Assembly (NCBI GenBank): GCA_037178625.1
Contig: CM074139.1
Location: forward strand, 1-64,000
Direction: 5' to 3'
Source of the DNA: Skeletonema tropicum
Lineage: Eukaryota > Bacillariophyta > Thalassiosirophyceae > Thalassiosirales > Thalassiosiraceae
DNA: 64,000 bases
The position numbers and the translations under genes are program-made. The stretch's first letter is position 1. Every line of letters begins with the position of its first letter. The notes under the pieces were generated by a model that was given only the letters and a program-made list of their open reading frames with translations, had not been told where the DNA came from and searched no databases. Below are positions 55,986 through 64,000 of this stretch, one piece after another.

Positions 55986-56894
55986 TTATTCTTCCGTAAT
56001 GTCATGATGTATGCAAGGCATCAATACCGCTTCTCTCTTACTAGTCCTTTTGAAAGCCACTGCCACCCAGACCTTCTCAGGTAATCCCTCCCACGTTTTA
56101 TGGGGTGTTAGCTGACAAGATGAATCTTTGCCTGATATGAATAGTTTCGCACTTCGTTCGATCATATCAACTTCAATGGTAAACACATCGCCCTCTCGTT
56201 CATCTTGATGCCCTGTGAAAACATTTGTCATCATGGGCATTTGTGTGAAGTCATAGCCAGCACGATGACGAAGAGCTGCCTTCTCTTCGTCACATGTCAC
56301 AAGACCAACGAGTGTGTAGCCCATGCCCTTCATCCAAATAGATTGCGTTGTTCGTCCATTGGTGATAGCACCTGACGAATAGACACCTGGCATGCAATTA
56401 CCACCCACTTCATCAGCAGATTCACATACTACAGACTTGCTGGTTGGAAATGTCAGCAAATTGCTGGTATTTTCTTGACACCAAACATTTTGCCAGAGCT
56501 CAGTACCTTTGTCTCTCAATACGGGTTCGTTTGCTTCTTGCAGCAGCAACAACAACTTCTCCCGATCTTCCTCAGCTAATTTTGCACGGCGCTCACTGTA
56601 GGCGAGCTGCTGCTTTAGACGTCTTTTCTCAGCTCTGATATCACGGAGTACATTACTAAATTGCATCTGCTGTGCAGAAGTGGTCGTCAGAGCTGCTGCA
56701 GCCGGAGCCGGAGGAACCACCGAGCTGGGTGATGCTGCTAGATTTGTGTTCCCTGTTCTTCTTTGCACCGTAACAGCCGCCACTCTCGTGGATTTTCGTG
56801 CTACATTTCTAGATCGAACAGACCGCTTCCTAACCCGGATGCATGACTGGGGCACGACGAGGCTGGTGTTGTTGCTCTTGCTTTTACCAGGCAT
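55986..56894 (-). CDS. SPRY-like domain protein with coiled coil
   Basis: 302 residues from ATG at 56894. The basic, Arg-rich N-terminus (RVRKRSVRSRNVARKSTR) could be a nuclear signal. An Ala/Pro linker and a coiled coil follow at ~80-120 (RDIRAEKRRLKQQLAYSERR). From ~150 there is a SPRY/B30.2-like fold: GVYSSGAITNGRTTQSIWMK, MGYTLVGLVTCDEEKA, DVFTIEVDMIERSAKLFISG and the closing VWVAVAFKRTSKREAVLMPC. SPRY domains are peptide-binding modules. The assignment rests on the strand pattern, with the 'mGYTLVGLV', 'vDM..rsaklFisG' and 'kvWVAVAFk' blocks in the usual order. Single exon. It is convergent with the gene ending at 55607, 378 bp away; the partner is unknown. Confidence 0.72.
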   Translation of the reverse strand: MPGKSKSNNTSLVVPQSCIRVRKRSVRSRNVARKSTRVAAVTVQRRTGNTNLAASPSSVVPPAPAAAALTTTSAQQMQFSNVLRDIRAEKRRLKQQLAYSERRAKLAEEDREKLLLLLQEANEPVLRDKGTELWQNVWCQENTSNLLTFPTSKSVVCESADEVGGNCMPGVYSSGAITNGRTTQSIWMKGMGYTLVGLVTCDEEKAALRHRAGYDFTQMPMMTNVFTGHQDEREGDVFTIEVDMIERSAKLFISGKDSSCQLTPHKTWEGLPEKVWVAVAFKRTSKREAVLMPCIHHDITEE

Positions 56895-57000
56895 TTGTTA
56901 TCGCTTCTGAAAGATGTTGCCGTCTATCTGCCACACATTTATCGGCAATCGGCACAGATGGCCAAAAATGGCCGGCAAAATGGGCGCAAAAAAGCCCATA

Positions 57001-57351
57001 TCCCAACCATTTTGAAAACGGCACTTTTGTGCCGTTTTGCCAATGGGCTCAGCACCGCAAGGGCATGAAAACGGCACAAAAGTGCCGTTTTGCTACTCCG
57101 ACTTGTTAGTGTCAAAGCTAGCGAGTAAAGTACAGCTCCTTTTGTGTTTTCCCTTACAAACTTGTAGCCCTTCTACGCAAGAAAGTAACCTTAAGGCCAC
57201 ACAATGGCTCATGCTTTGTTCTAACAATTACACGAGGCCTTCGTCGGAGTAGCAAAACGGCACAAAAGTGCCGTTTTGCCTCACACGTAGAAACATACCA
57301 GAGCTCTACGGAAAACGGCACAAAAGTGCCGTTTTCAAAAAATGGTTGGGA
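57001..57351. mobile_element. 351-bp palindrome-rich MITE, TA target
   Basis: The left end TCCCAACCATTTTGAAAACG (57001 on) is inverted at the right, ending ATGGTTGGGA at 57351 with a 2-bp indel. TA flanks both sides (56999-57000 and 57352-57353). Inside are four copies of a palindrome AAAACGGCAC-nnnn-GTGCCGTTTT at 57015-57038, 57068-57091, 57254-57277 and 57312-57335, each a perfect 10-bp-stem hairpin. GCTACTCCGAC (57092-57102) and its inverse (57243-57253) add a second nested inversion. No coding capacity. Confidence 0.9.
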
Positions 57352-57353
57352 TA

Positions 57354-58395
57354 TATATCAAGAGCATTATTTGTAGTTCAGAGGGTTCCAGTAGACTTAT
57401 AGCTAGTTCCGGCACAATAAATTTTATCTATTACAATCGCCTAAAATGTTTGGGTTCATATTTGGTCACTACAGCGCTAGAAGTGCCTTTGCTAGTTCAT
57501 GACAACATGATACCATGATCGAGATCTTCTTCCGTTCGTCAAAAGATTCATACGTCGACATTCTACAGAGGCCCCTTCACTCTCCTCTTTTCCCTCCTCC
57601 TCCAATTCGAGCTCACAGGATGCTCTCCATGATATGATGGCCTCTGCTCCTACACTCTATGCCATTGGTCATGAGTTGGAACTTAGCTACTCTAGAGCTT
57701 GGAACAAGCTAAGTAACAACATAACAAGCTCATCAAAACGTGTGAAGATTGGTTGAGATTGTGTTGAAAAAGAATGTCGCACCATCACAACTCACCAAAT
57801 CCATGTACTTACTATCTATATATACCAATCAGCTGCTATGTATCCTCTCGTTCCAAGAAGACGCTGCAACAAAGAATGGCAACAACCACACCTTCACTTT
57901 CAGGCAGGCCTTGCTTCAGTCATTTTTTCTGCAGCTTTCTTTCGTCCGTCCGTCACAGCATATATAAGCAATCAAATCAGCCAGCCATCGCTGATTGTGA
58001 TAAAGAATAACTAAATCTGGTCATTATGTCTAGTTATTGTGGTTGCAAGTGAAAAGAATAATAATAATAACTTAGAAAATTACTCAACTATCCTAACTAC
58101 AATACATACTTGCTGAGTAGACTCGAGGTCTGTTCATTGCCATGTTATGAATAGAAGTGTTGAACTGCTTTCTACTTTCCTTACCATACCACAACCATCA
58201 TTTCCATAGATGTTCATGGAACTATCTCTGCTCTCTCATCGATATCAAAGAATGAGTAGGTGAGTTGTGAGTGCCATCAAAGTGTCCGATCGGACAAAGT
58301 GCGAAGCACGTGCAATCTTTCAAATCTGCACAAAATCCATCAAACTCGACCAGCCCATCACCATCAAGTTGATGTGATAAAGAATAACTGCAATC
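57354..58395. other. Upstream region of cobT
   Basis: No gene called. A GTGAGT (58260) shortly after an ATGAGTAG leaves a 5' UTR intron possible. No clear regulatory motif. Confidence 0.35.
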
Positions 58396-59637
58396 ATGAG
58401 CCCGACACCAAGCATCCCACCACCAGAAGGAACCGAGGAGCCCTCTCTAGCAACAACACTCTCCAACTCCTCCCTAACCTTCACCGAAAAATACGACGCA
58501 GCCCGACTCTACATCGACTCCCTCGCCAAACCAGTCGGCTCCCTCGGCACACTCGAAGATTGGGGAGCACGCATGGCCGCACTCCAACAAACTGCCACAC
58601 CATCAGCCACTGCCGCCGCATGCCTCATCTTTGCCGCCGATCATGGCGTGGCCAGAGACCAATCCGAGGGGGGACGGAATTGCAGTGCCTACCCTCAACT
58701 TGTGAGCCGGAAGGTGTTGGAGGCATTGGATCATGGGATTGCGGGGGCGTCGGTATTGTCCAGATGTAATGATGTTGCATTGAGAGTGATTGATGTTGGT
58801 CTGGCGGATGGTCCGGTGGACTATGAGTGGTCTGGAAAGACCGTTCGATTGGCGAGTAGGCGGATCAAGGGTGGCACGAACAATTTTTGTACTGGCAACG
58901 CATTGACAGCAGAACAAGTTGACATGTGCATCGAGGTGGGAAGGGATGAAACCATCAAAATGATGAAGGATGAGACATCCACAATAACAGCAAATGTCAT
59001 CATGTTTGGGGAGGTAGGGATTGGAAACACTACTACTGCCTCAGCTCTCATTGCTGCACTGACCGGTGTCGATGTTGCCACTGTCTGTGGCAGTGGAGCA
59101 TCTGTCACACGTGATGGTATCAATGAAGAAATTGTAGCGAGGAAAATTGATATCATCCAAGATGCACTCACCTTTCATCATCATCACAGCAATGGCAGTG
59201 GCAATAGCAATACTACATCATCTTCCTTATTGAATAACCCCATGCAAGCACTAAGTGCAGTCGGCGGAGCAGAAATTTGTTCCATGGTGGGTGGAATGCT
59301 GGAATCATCCAAGCATGATGTGGCTATACTTGTCGATGGATTTATTGTAACTACCGCAGCAATGATTGCATGTATGATTGATCCAATGGTTTGTAGATTG
59401 CTCCTCTTTGCTACCAAATCTACCGAGAAGGGTCAGATGATTGCTATTGCGACTATCAATGAGATTGCATCTGCCAATTCGATTCCTGTGCCGACCAGGC
59501 CTGCGTTGGATATGGGGTTGAGGATGGGTGAGGCTAGTGGTTGTATTACCAGTGTTCCTCTGTTGAGGAGTGCTTGTGCTACCATTTCGAGTTTGGCGAC
59601 TCTGAATGATGTAATGTGCCTGGAAATGGGAAAGTAA
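58396..59637 (+). CDS. cobT: Nicotinate-nucleotide:dimethylbenzimidazole phosphoribosyltransferase (CobT)
   Basis: 413 residues, slightly longer than bacterial CobT (~350) because of an N-terminal extension and a His/Ser/Asn-rich insert near 255-275. It transfers phosphoribose from nicotinate mononucleotide to 5,6-dimethylbenzimidazole, giving alpha-ribazole phosphate, which forms the lower ligand of cobalamin. Landmarks: LAKPVGSLGTLEDWGARMAA, the IFAADHGVARD motif, GRNCSAYPQLV, RVIDVGLADG, MFGEVGIGNTTTASALIAAL, AVGGAEICSMVGGML, VDGFIVTTAAMIA and PALDMGLRMGEASG. In that last motif Glu379 corresponds to the catalytic Glu of Salmonella CobT (Glu317). Key positions are kept, so it should be active. 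Algae do not make B12 de novo; a eukaryotic CobT suggests lower-ligand remodelling, as described in some algae. No other B12 gene is nearby. The N-terminus shows no clear targeting peptide. Confidence 0.95.
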   Translation: MSPTPSIPPPEGTEEPSLATTLSNSSLTFTEKYDAARLYIDSLAKPVGSLGTLEDWGARMAALQQTATPSATAAACLIFAADHGVARDQSEGGRNCSAYPQLVSRKVLEALDHGIAGASVLSRCNDVALRVIDVGLADGPVDYEWSGKTVRLASRRIKGGTNNFCTGNALTAEQVDMCIEVGRDETIKMMKDETSTITANVIMFGEVGIGNTTTASALIAALTGVDVATVCGSGASVTRDGINEEIVARKIDIIQDALTFHHHHSNGSGNSNTTSSSLLNNPMQALSAVGGAEICSMVGGMLESSKHDVAILVDGFIVTTAAMIACMIDPMVCRLLLFATKSTEKGQMIAIATINEIASANSIPVPTRPALDMGLRMGEASGCITSVPLLRSACATISSLATLNDVMCLEMGK

Positions 59638-59713
59638 ATACAAGATAGAGTCAACCATGACACACAAGACAATCAAGAGTTGGATTCGGTAATATAAGTA
59701 TAGTAATATCACT

Positions 59714-60070
59714 TTATCTGATATTGGTCCATCTATTGATTATAGAGAGAAGTAAGGTCGCTCGCTCCCAAGCTGCATCGAATCGATTAGTACCATTATC
59801 AAAATTACCACTTTCATTGTCAAAATGTATAATCACAGCTCGGGCAAAGCCCTCACGTGAAGACAGTTGCAGTTGTAGACGATCAGCACCGTGCATGACA
59901 CAGAGTTGGCACGGGATGGGCTCTACTTGAACGCTGCGCTGAAGATATTGCTGTAGATCAGGTAATATCCATTCGATATCTCTGTAACCACTGGAGAGCG
60001 GTGGGCTCCATGATGGGTTGGCACTCGACACTGTTGCTGTGGGCTCCATGGGAGGTGCACCGTCCATCAT
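59714..60070 (-). CDS. Small hypothetical protein, convergent with cobT
   Basis: 118 codons with ATG at 60070 (or 60067), ending 77 bp from the cobT stop in tail-to-tail arrangement. Pro/Ser-rich start, then IEWILPDLQQYLQRSVQVEP and a strand-like LQLQLSSREGFARAVIIHF segment. Not recognised. The compact geometry and protein-like composition support it; it could still be chance. Confidence 0.4.
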   Translation of the reverse strand: MMDGAPPMEPTATVSSANPSWSPPLSSGYRDIEWILPDLQQYLQRSVQVEPIPCQLCVMHGADRLQLQLSSREGFARAVIIHFDNESGNFDNGTNRFDAAWERATLLLSIINRWTNIR

Positions 60071-60572
60071 TCATCAGCACTTGCCTCGGCTATCAGCTAC
60101 GCCCGCAGCATACCACCCAGTAACAGTGTGATGATAGTTGTTGTTCTACTGGCTCCCCTTCCTCCGGTCTCAAGTAGTTCTGTACAATTTAGTAATGCGA
60201 ATGGCAACGCAGCAGCATCAGATTGAAGTGGCGTGGTACATATATTACACATCATGCACTTCTATGAGAAGCGAAGGGCCGAACGGTTCAATTTTCTACC
60301 GTACCTACGGTAGTTTCGAAATTACTTATGACGCTACAATACTTTTGTTTTTTCGGGAGTGATGCAATTGAGTGATTGGGGCGGTTCTTTCGTCATATAG
60401 ATCGGCAAGAAGTTCGGTACAAGATACACGATTGAAGATTAATTTTGATTCTCTTCAAGTTCAAGGGGAAGGTTCAAGAGGAACTCTCTAACTCTAATCA
60501 AAGAGGGCACGATACTTCATAGGATAATTATGTAGAGTAGGATGGCTTTGAGTCACGAAGATATGGGAAGTT

Positions 60573-61139
60573 ATGCGGAAGTTGTACAAGATCTCTTCCC
60601 ATGATTTTGATCCACGATCCACGGAGGGTTCGCACTCAAGTTTAGGAGGAGGAGGAAGAAGAATTCCAGCAGTCAATAGTGAATCCTTCTCCGCATTCTT
60701 GACGCTCCGCGTCTACGATGACTTGAACGACCATTATCGCAACACGAAGGCTTATTCGAAGAAAGACTGCGTGGTCTTTGGTGCACAAGCAATGAAGGAA
60801 GCAAGTCGACTCAGGAAGCTGATCCACAGGTCCCCACCTGCCTCCGTCAAGGAATCTGTCAAGTATGTTCTCCGGAATAACATCTTTACTAAAGAAGAAC
60901 TTCTAGGCATTGACCATTTGGTCCTAGGCAAACGTTCCGGTGTGATGAAGGTGCGTCGAGATCACATGACGGCAGCGCTGTGGAAACAGCTGGAACAGCG
61001 ACAACGACGTGAGCAACAGCTGCAGCCCCAGGTAGAAGAGGACTCCTCGATCGATTTGTTGGGCAAGTGTGCTGAAGAGAGTTCCCTCAAGTCGACACAA
61101 TCTGCGATTGCTCGAGCTGCATTATCATTTTCACAGTAG
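60573..61139 (+). CDS. Conserved diatom-type small protein, function unknown
   Basis: 188 residues from the ATG at 60573. It contains GSHSSLGGGGRRIPAVNSES, FSAFLTLRVYDDL, FGAQAMKEASRLRKLIHRSP and YVLRNNIFTKEELLGIDHLV, then LGKRSGVMKVRRDHM and a basic Gln-rich helix. The blocks 'EASRLRKL.hRsP..sv.e..kYvl.nN.FTKEELLGI-HLV' recur in diatom proteins in my memory, with no known activity. The C-terminus ends in an Ala/Ser-rich helix. The first ~20 codons also read in another frame from an ATG at 60543, but this start joins all recognised blocks. Single exon. Confidence 0.7.
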   Translation: MRKLYKISSHDFDPRSTEGSHSSLGGGGRRIPAVNSESFSAFLTLRVYDDLNDHYRNTKAYSKKDCVVFGAQAMKEASRLRKLIHRSPPASVKESVKYVLRNNIFTKEELLGIDHLVLGKRSGVMKVRRDHMTAALWKQLEQRQRREQQLQPQVEEDSSIDLLGKCAEESSLKSTQSAIARAALSFSQ

Positions 61140-61445
61140 AAGAGCTTATCGTTCATCATGTTGCCATAGGCGCTTGACTAGACTGTCAAGTCACTTGTAG
61201 AATACACAGTTGTGCTAATGAATTGAATGGAAAGTTCATATATACTCATATAATGTTAAGTAGGTTTGCATTTATTATTTCTCTTGTGATGCTTCTCATT
61301 TTCTCAGCTGCATTCCAAGAAGTAAATGAAAAGGTTTGTCTGTCTGCGCTGCAAGCAAACCTTTCAAAATCCCCCTTCCACCTACGCCTACAGCGCGCGG
61401 GCGACATGACTCTCACATAGTTATCTCCATACCTGCCGCCCTTTT

Positions 61446-62231
61446 CAGTGTGATTTGACATCTTCCGCTCCTACGTGGCCATACCTTATGCAGGTTTGCT
61501 TTGTACATCCTTCGCTGCTGTATAGCTTGATCAGACTCCTCCTTGTTTTGCTTGATTTGTACATCCCTCACTCCTGCATCGCTTGCGCTTTGCTCCATGT
61601 CTGATGCGCACTCCTCCCGTAAGAGTTTGATTTGCGCATCCTTCGATTCTGCAGAGTCTCTTTCCTCCATGCCTGCAGCACACTTCTCCCTTTTGGGCTT
61701 GACTCGTACATCCTATTGTCTCTTCTTTGCCCCATGCCTGATGCACACTCCTCTCTTTTGATAAATAAATACAAAGTTAATCAGATTAGATATCTACGAT
61801 ATTGATTCGTACATCCCTCAAAGCTGCATAGTGTCCTTGATCCATGCCTGCAGCATGATCCTCCTCGCCGAGCAGTTGCTGTGCATCCATTCGTGGAACA
61901 TGACTTCTTGCTGCGCTTGTATTTTACAACTTTCTTTTGAGTCCTGTCCGTGTTTTGAGCCTGCTAACGTCATGAACTTTGGATGATTTTGCTTCTTCGT
62001 TACAGCTAGTTTGCCTCCCACTACATCCATAGATGAATCATTCCGAGCAGCTGCAGCCGAAATTTGAGTTGAAGTTCTGCGGATAGCTCCATCATTATTT
62101 GATACGGATGATTCATTGATGAAGGGAATACAATCATTCATCTCGATAGCTGCCGTAGCCGCCTCAGCCCCCCTACGCATGGTATCTTGATAAATGAGGA
62201 CAGCATAGTCTTCCTCCTCTCCTTCTTTCAT
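61446..62231 (-). pseudogene. Cys/His finger-repeat protein (GC-TNQ...GGVC-RHG type), decayed
   Basis: The ATG at 62231 opens MKEGEEEDYAVLIYQDTMRR, then RTSTQISAAAARNDSSMDVV and KFMTLAGSKHGQDSKESC, an N-terminus I associate with diatom repeat-finger proteins. The finger repeats follow in shifted frames: CSTNGCTATARRGGSCCRHG, then TLCSFEGCTNQY, GVCIRHGAKK, GCTSQAQKGEVCCRHGGKR, LCRIEGCANQTLTGGVRIRH and CRSEGCTNQAKQGGV, with a last worn copy (SSEGCTKQTCIRYG). Each unit has Cys...Cys...Cys...His spacing suggestive of Zn binding. At least two frameshifts, one stop and a ~40-bp foreign block at 61759-61797 interrupt it. Confidence 0.75.
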
Positions 62232-63202
62232 TTTGAGTTTGTTGCTCCTACGTTCTATACAAGCACTTCTTTAAGTGTCGCGGTCATCACAGTGTAACAA
62301 GTTGCGTTGGTCTACTACTTAGTCTTAGAAGCCCAACTTCCACATCACAACTGCAGCTTTTCTTCAGGAGAAGAAAAGCAAGACAGTGAGTCCTTTAACA
62401 ACTTGTCGCAATATCCATTTGCAGTCCCAATTCAAGTGAAATGAATCGTACTTCGGAGTTTAGATTTGGTCATAATTCCATTATTTGTCTGAAGGTTGAG
62501 ATCGTTACGCTTTGATGCATACATATCACGATGTAATGCTCCTCACTCCGTCAGAGGGCCGGACGACGGCTTTGAGTCACGATCTTCGTTGAAGGCAGCT
62601 GTCTCCACCAAATTGAAATTGAAGAATTTGCGCCGCCAAGAAGGAAATCCATAACCATCACCTCCATCACCATTCACCATCACCGCCATACACCACATCC
62701 ACGATTATGCATGCGATCTGTCCATCATGCTCAGCGGGACAAAGCAGGTCGCCTAGGCCAATGATGGCCACGACGTCATTGCCGCCGCCAACTCTTGCAC
62801 CGACAGTATGTATGCGGAGCAACGCTGTGAGATGGATCAAGTTTGTGGTCAAACATATTCATATTGTACAATTTTGTGAATGCTGAATGATGTACTGTTG
62901 TCCACTTCTACCAGCGAGCACTGAAAAGATACCTGTCATAAATAATCTTCGTTCTATGCTCGACGCATCAAAAAGATACTCCTAAGACTCATCATGGTGG
63001 AGAAGAAAAAGAGAGAGTAGAATGGAGAACAATCGACTAGAGGCTCACTTGACTTCGGATTTCCAATTCCAATTCCATTTAATATTGTTAAGTAACAACA
63101 ACTTATTTAAGCATGATGATGATGCTTCTACTCTCAATGTGACCTAGCAACTGGCAACTAAAGATGATATCATGTCTTCAAAATCGATTCCCTATATAGT
63201 TT
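62232..63202. other. Intergenic stretch
   Basis: No supported gene. CACCAT-rich sequence occurs near 62655-62690. Confidence 0.4.
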
Positions 63203-64000
63203 ATGAACAAAATTGTTCAACATGAACACGTTCACGTGTCATTTGTGTTTCTTCTTCTACTCTTACTTCCTCCCTCCTCTGTGATGATTGTGGCTACTCC
63301 TCAACATATCACGCTCCTGGAGGATCATAAAGGTGCCAAGTCAGTGATACAGTTTAAGTCACCAAATCAACCGAATAAAGGGTTGGGATACCACTTGTGC
63401 CCCGATGGGAACCAGAAGCAAGAGTACGAGGTCATCATGGAGAAATTGAGGAGAATTTCCAAGTCTACGTCTTTGGGATTCCTGACAGCAAGTGAGACGA
63501 AGCAACTACTCTACCAACGATTGATGCCAACATTGGATTACGTCCTTCACTTGACGTCCTTCAGTAAGAAACAATGCAAAAAGATGGATACAATCGTACG
63601 GCACAACTTCCTCCCATATATGCACTTTAATAGGAACTCACCAGACGCAGTGCTCCGAGGTCCTATGGAGCAAGGAGGGATGGAAATCCCAGACATGTAT
63701 TCGAGGCAAACTGAATTGCAGTCAGAGTATGTTGTCAAGCAGCTTAGAAATGGGAAGACATTGGCGGAGGATTTTCTCTTCACATTGGATGAATTGCAAC
63801 TGCAGTCAGGCCTGATAACACCATTGTTTGAGTACAAAGAAAGGCTGACATATATGGACAATGGACTACTAGTGAGCTTGAAAAATCGATTAGCTGAGAT
63901 AGATGCTACGATATGGATGGAAGATGCCACAATCCCAGCACTGCAGAGGGAAGGCGATCAATCAATTATGGAAGCATTTATTCGACGGAAAATAAAGCCA
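63203..64000 (+). CDS. Non-LTR retrotransposon reverse-transcriptase C-terminal region, runs off the window
   Basis: Open to the last base with no stop. ATGs are at 63203 and 63284. The recognisable part begins about 63300: SVIQFKSPNQPNKGLGYHLC, PDGNQ, then TKQLLYQRLMPTLDYVLHLT, FSKKQCKKMDTIVRHNFLPY and the block NRNSPDAVLRGPMEQGGMEI followed by LYS-like PDMYSRQTELQ. 'LGxxLxPDGN', 'RLMPTLDYVL' and 'GP-E-GG--IPDMY' are the thumb/C-terminal signature of LINE-type RTs common in diatoms. The palm with the catalytic Asp box is absent, so the copy is 5'-truncated as is usual for LINEs, although this stretch has kept an open frame. Confidence 0.75.
   Translation, partial: MNKIVQHEHVHVSFVFLLLLLLPPSSVMIVATPQHITLLEDHKGAKSVIQFKSPNQPNKGLGYHLCPDGNQKQEYEVIMEKLRRISKSTSLGFLTASETKQLLYQRLMPTLDYVLHLTSFSKKQCKKMDTIVRHNFLPYMHFNRNSPDAVLRGPMEQGGMEIPDMYSRQTELQSEYVVKQLRNGKTLAEDFLFTLDELQLQSGLITPLFEYKERLTYMDNGLLVSLKNRLAEIDATIWMEDATIPALQREGDQSIMEAFIRRKIKP

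Overview
The window looks like nuclear DNA of a diatom, probably a centric one close to Thalassiosira or Skeletonema. The reasons are short GT-AG introns, Ty1/copia and non-LTR retroelement remnants, BspA-type leucine-rich-repeat and ankyrin-repeat proteins, a Cys/His finger-repeat protein, and TTAGGG-type telomere repeats. The genus call is inference. Gene density is low, and most of the recognisable structure is mobile or repetitive DNA.

Layout, left half. 1-1717 is the 3' end of a copia element (pol plus LTR), inserted at the edge of a ~455-bp duplicated segment. 3.6-8.7 kb holds only dispersed and tandem repeats. A Stowaway-like MITE lies at 8761-9102. It is followed by a spliced conserved-type gene (9222-10190, minus) abutting a 5'-less element-derived ORF (10163-11110, plus). 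A broken class-I glutamine amidotransferase gene (13602-14988) carries a 314-bp insertion between 13-bp direct repeats. A calmodulin-binding-type IQ protein is at 17760-19187. A MITE with a 9-bp target duplication is at 21094-21317. About ten copies of a ~589-bp satellite follow (22717-28873), most copies carrying an open 140-codon polyQ frame.

Centre. A 500-N gap (28874-29373) is followed by 372 bp of CCCTAA telomere repeat, which runs straight into the middle of an ankyrin-repeat gene (29746-30344). From there rightward the sequence reads like a true chromosome left end, so the part left of the gap probably belongs elsewhere or in another orientation.

Right half. This has LINE fragments, a deleted LTR element (32070-33546), and a complete 4.1-kb LTR element (34456-38543). 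The complete element has matching 544-bp LTRs, an AAAAT target duplication and a 1,023-codon frame split by one UAG that does not look like gag-pol. A deleted partial copy of the amino-acid-oxidase gene (34003-34395) lies beside it. Cellular genes follow: a truncated LRR gene (41254-42058), a DAO-family oxidoreductase (42371-43783), an acidic coiled-coil protein (44332-45757), an intact LRR paralogue (50432-51418), a conserved-looking protein with one intron (53424-55607), a SPRY-like protein (55986-56894), CobT (58396-59637) and a small diatom-type protein (60573-61139). Between them lie a 1.5-kb TIR element (47114-48634) and a palindrome-rich MITE (57001-57351). The window ends in a decayed finger-repeat gene and a non-LTR reverse-transcriptase C-terminus that runs off the right edge.

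No operon-like pathway is visible. The one clear metabolic enzyme is CobT, for the lower ligand of vitamin B12. All family assignments come from reading motifs by eye; no database search was run.
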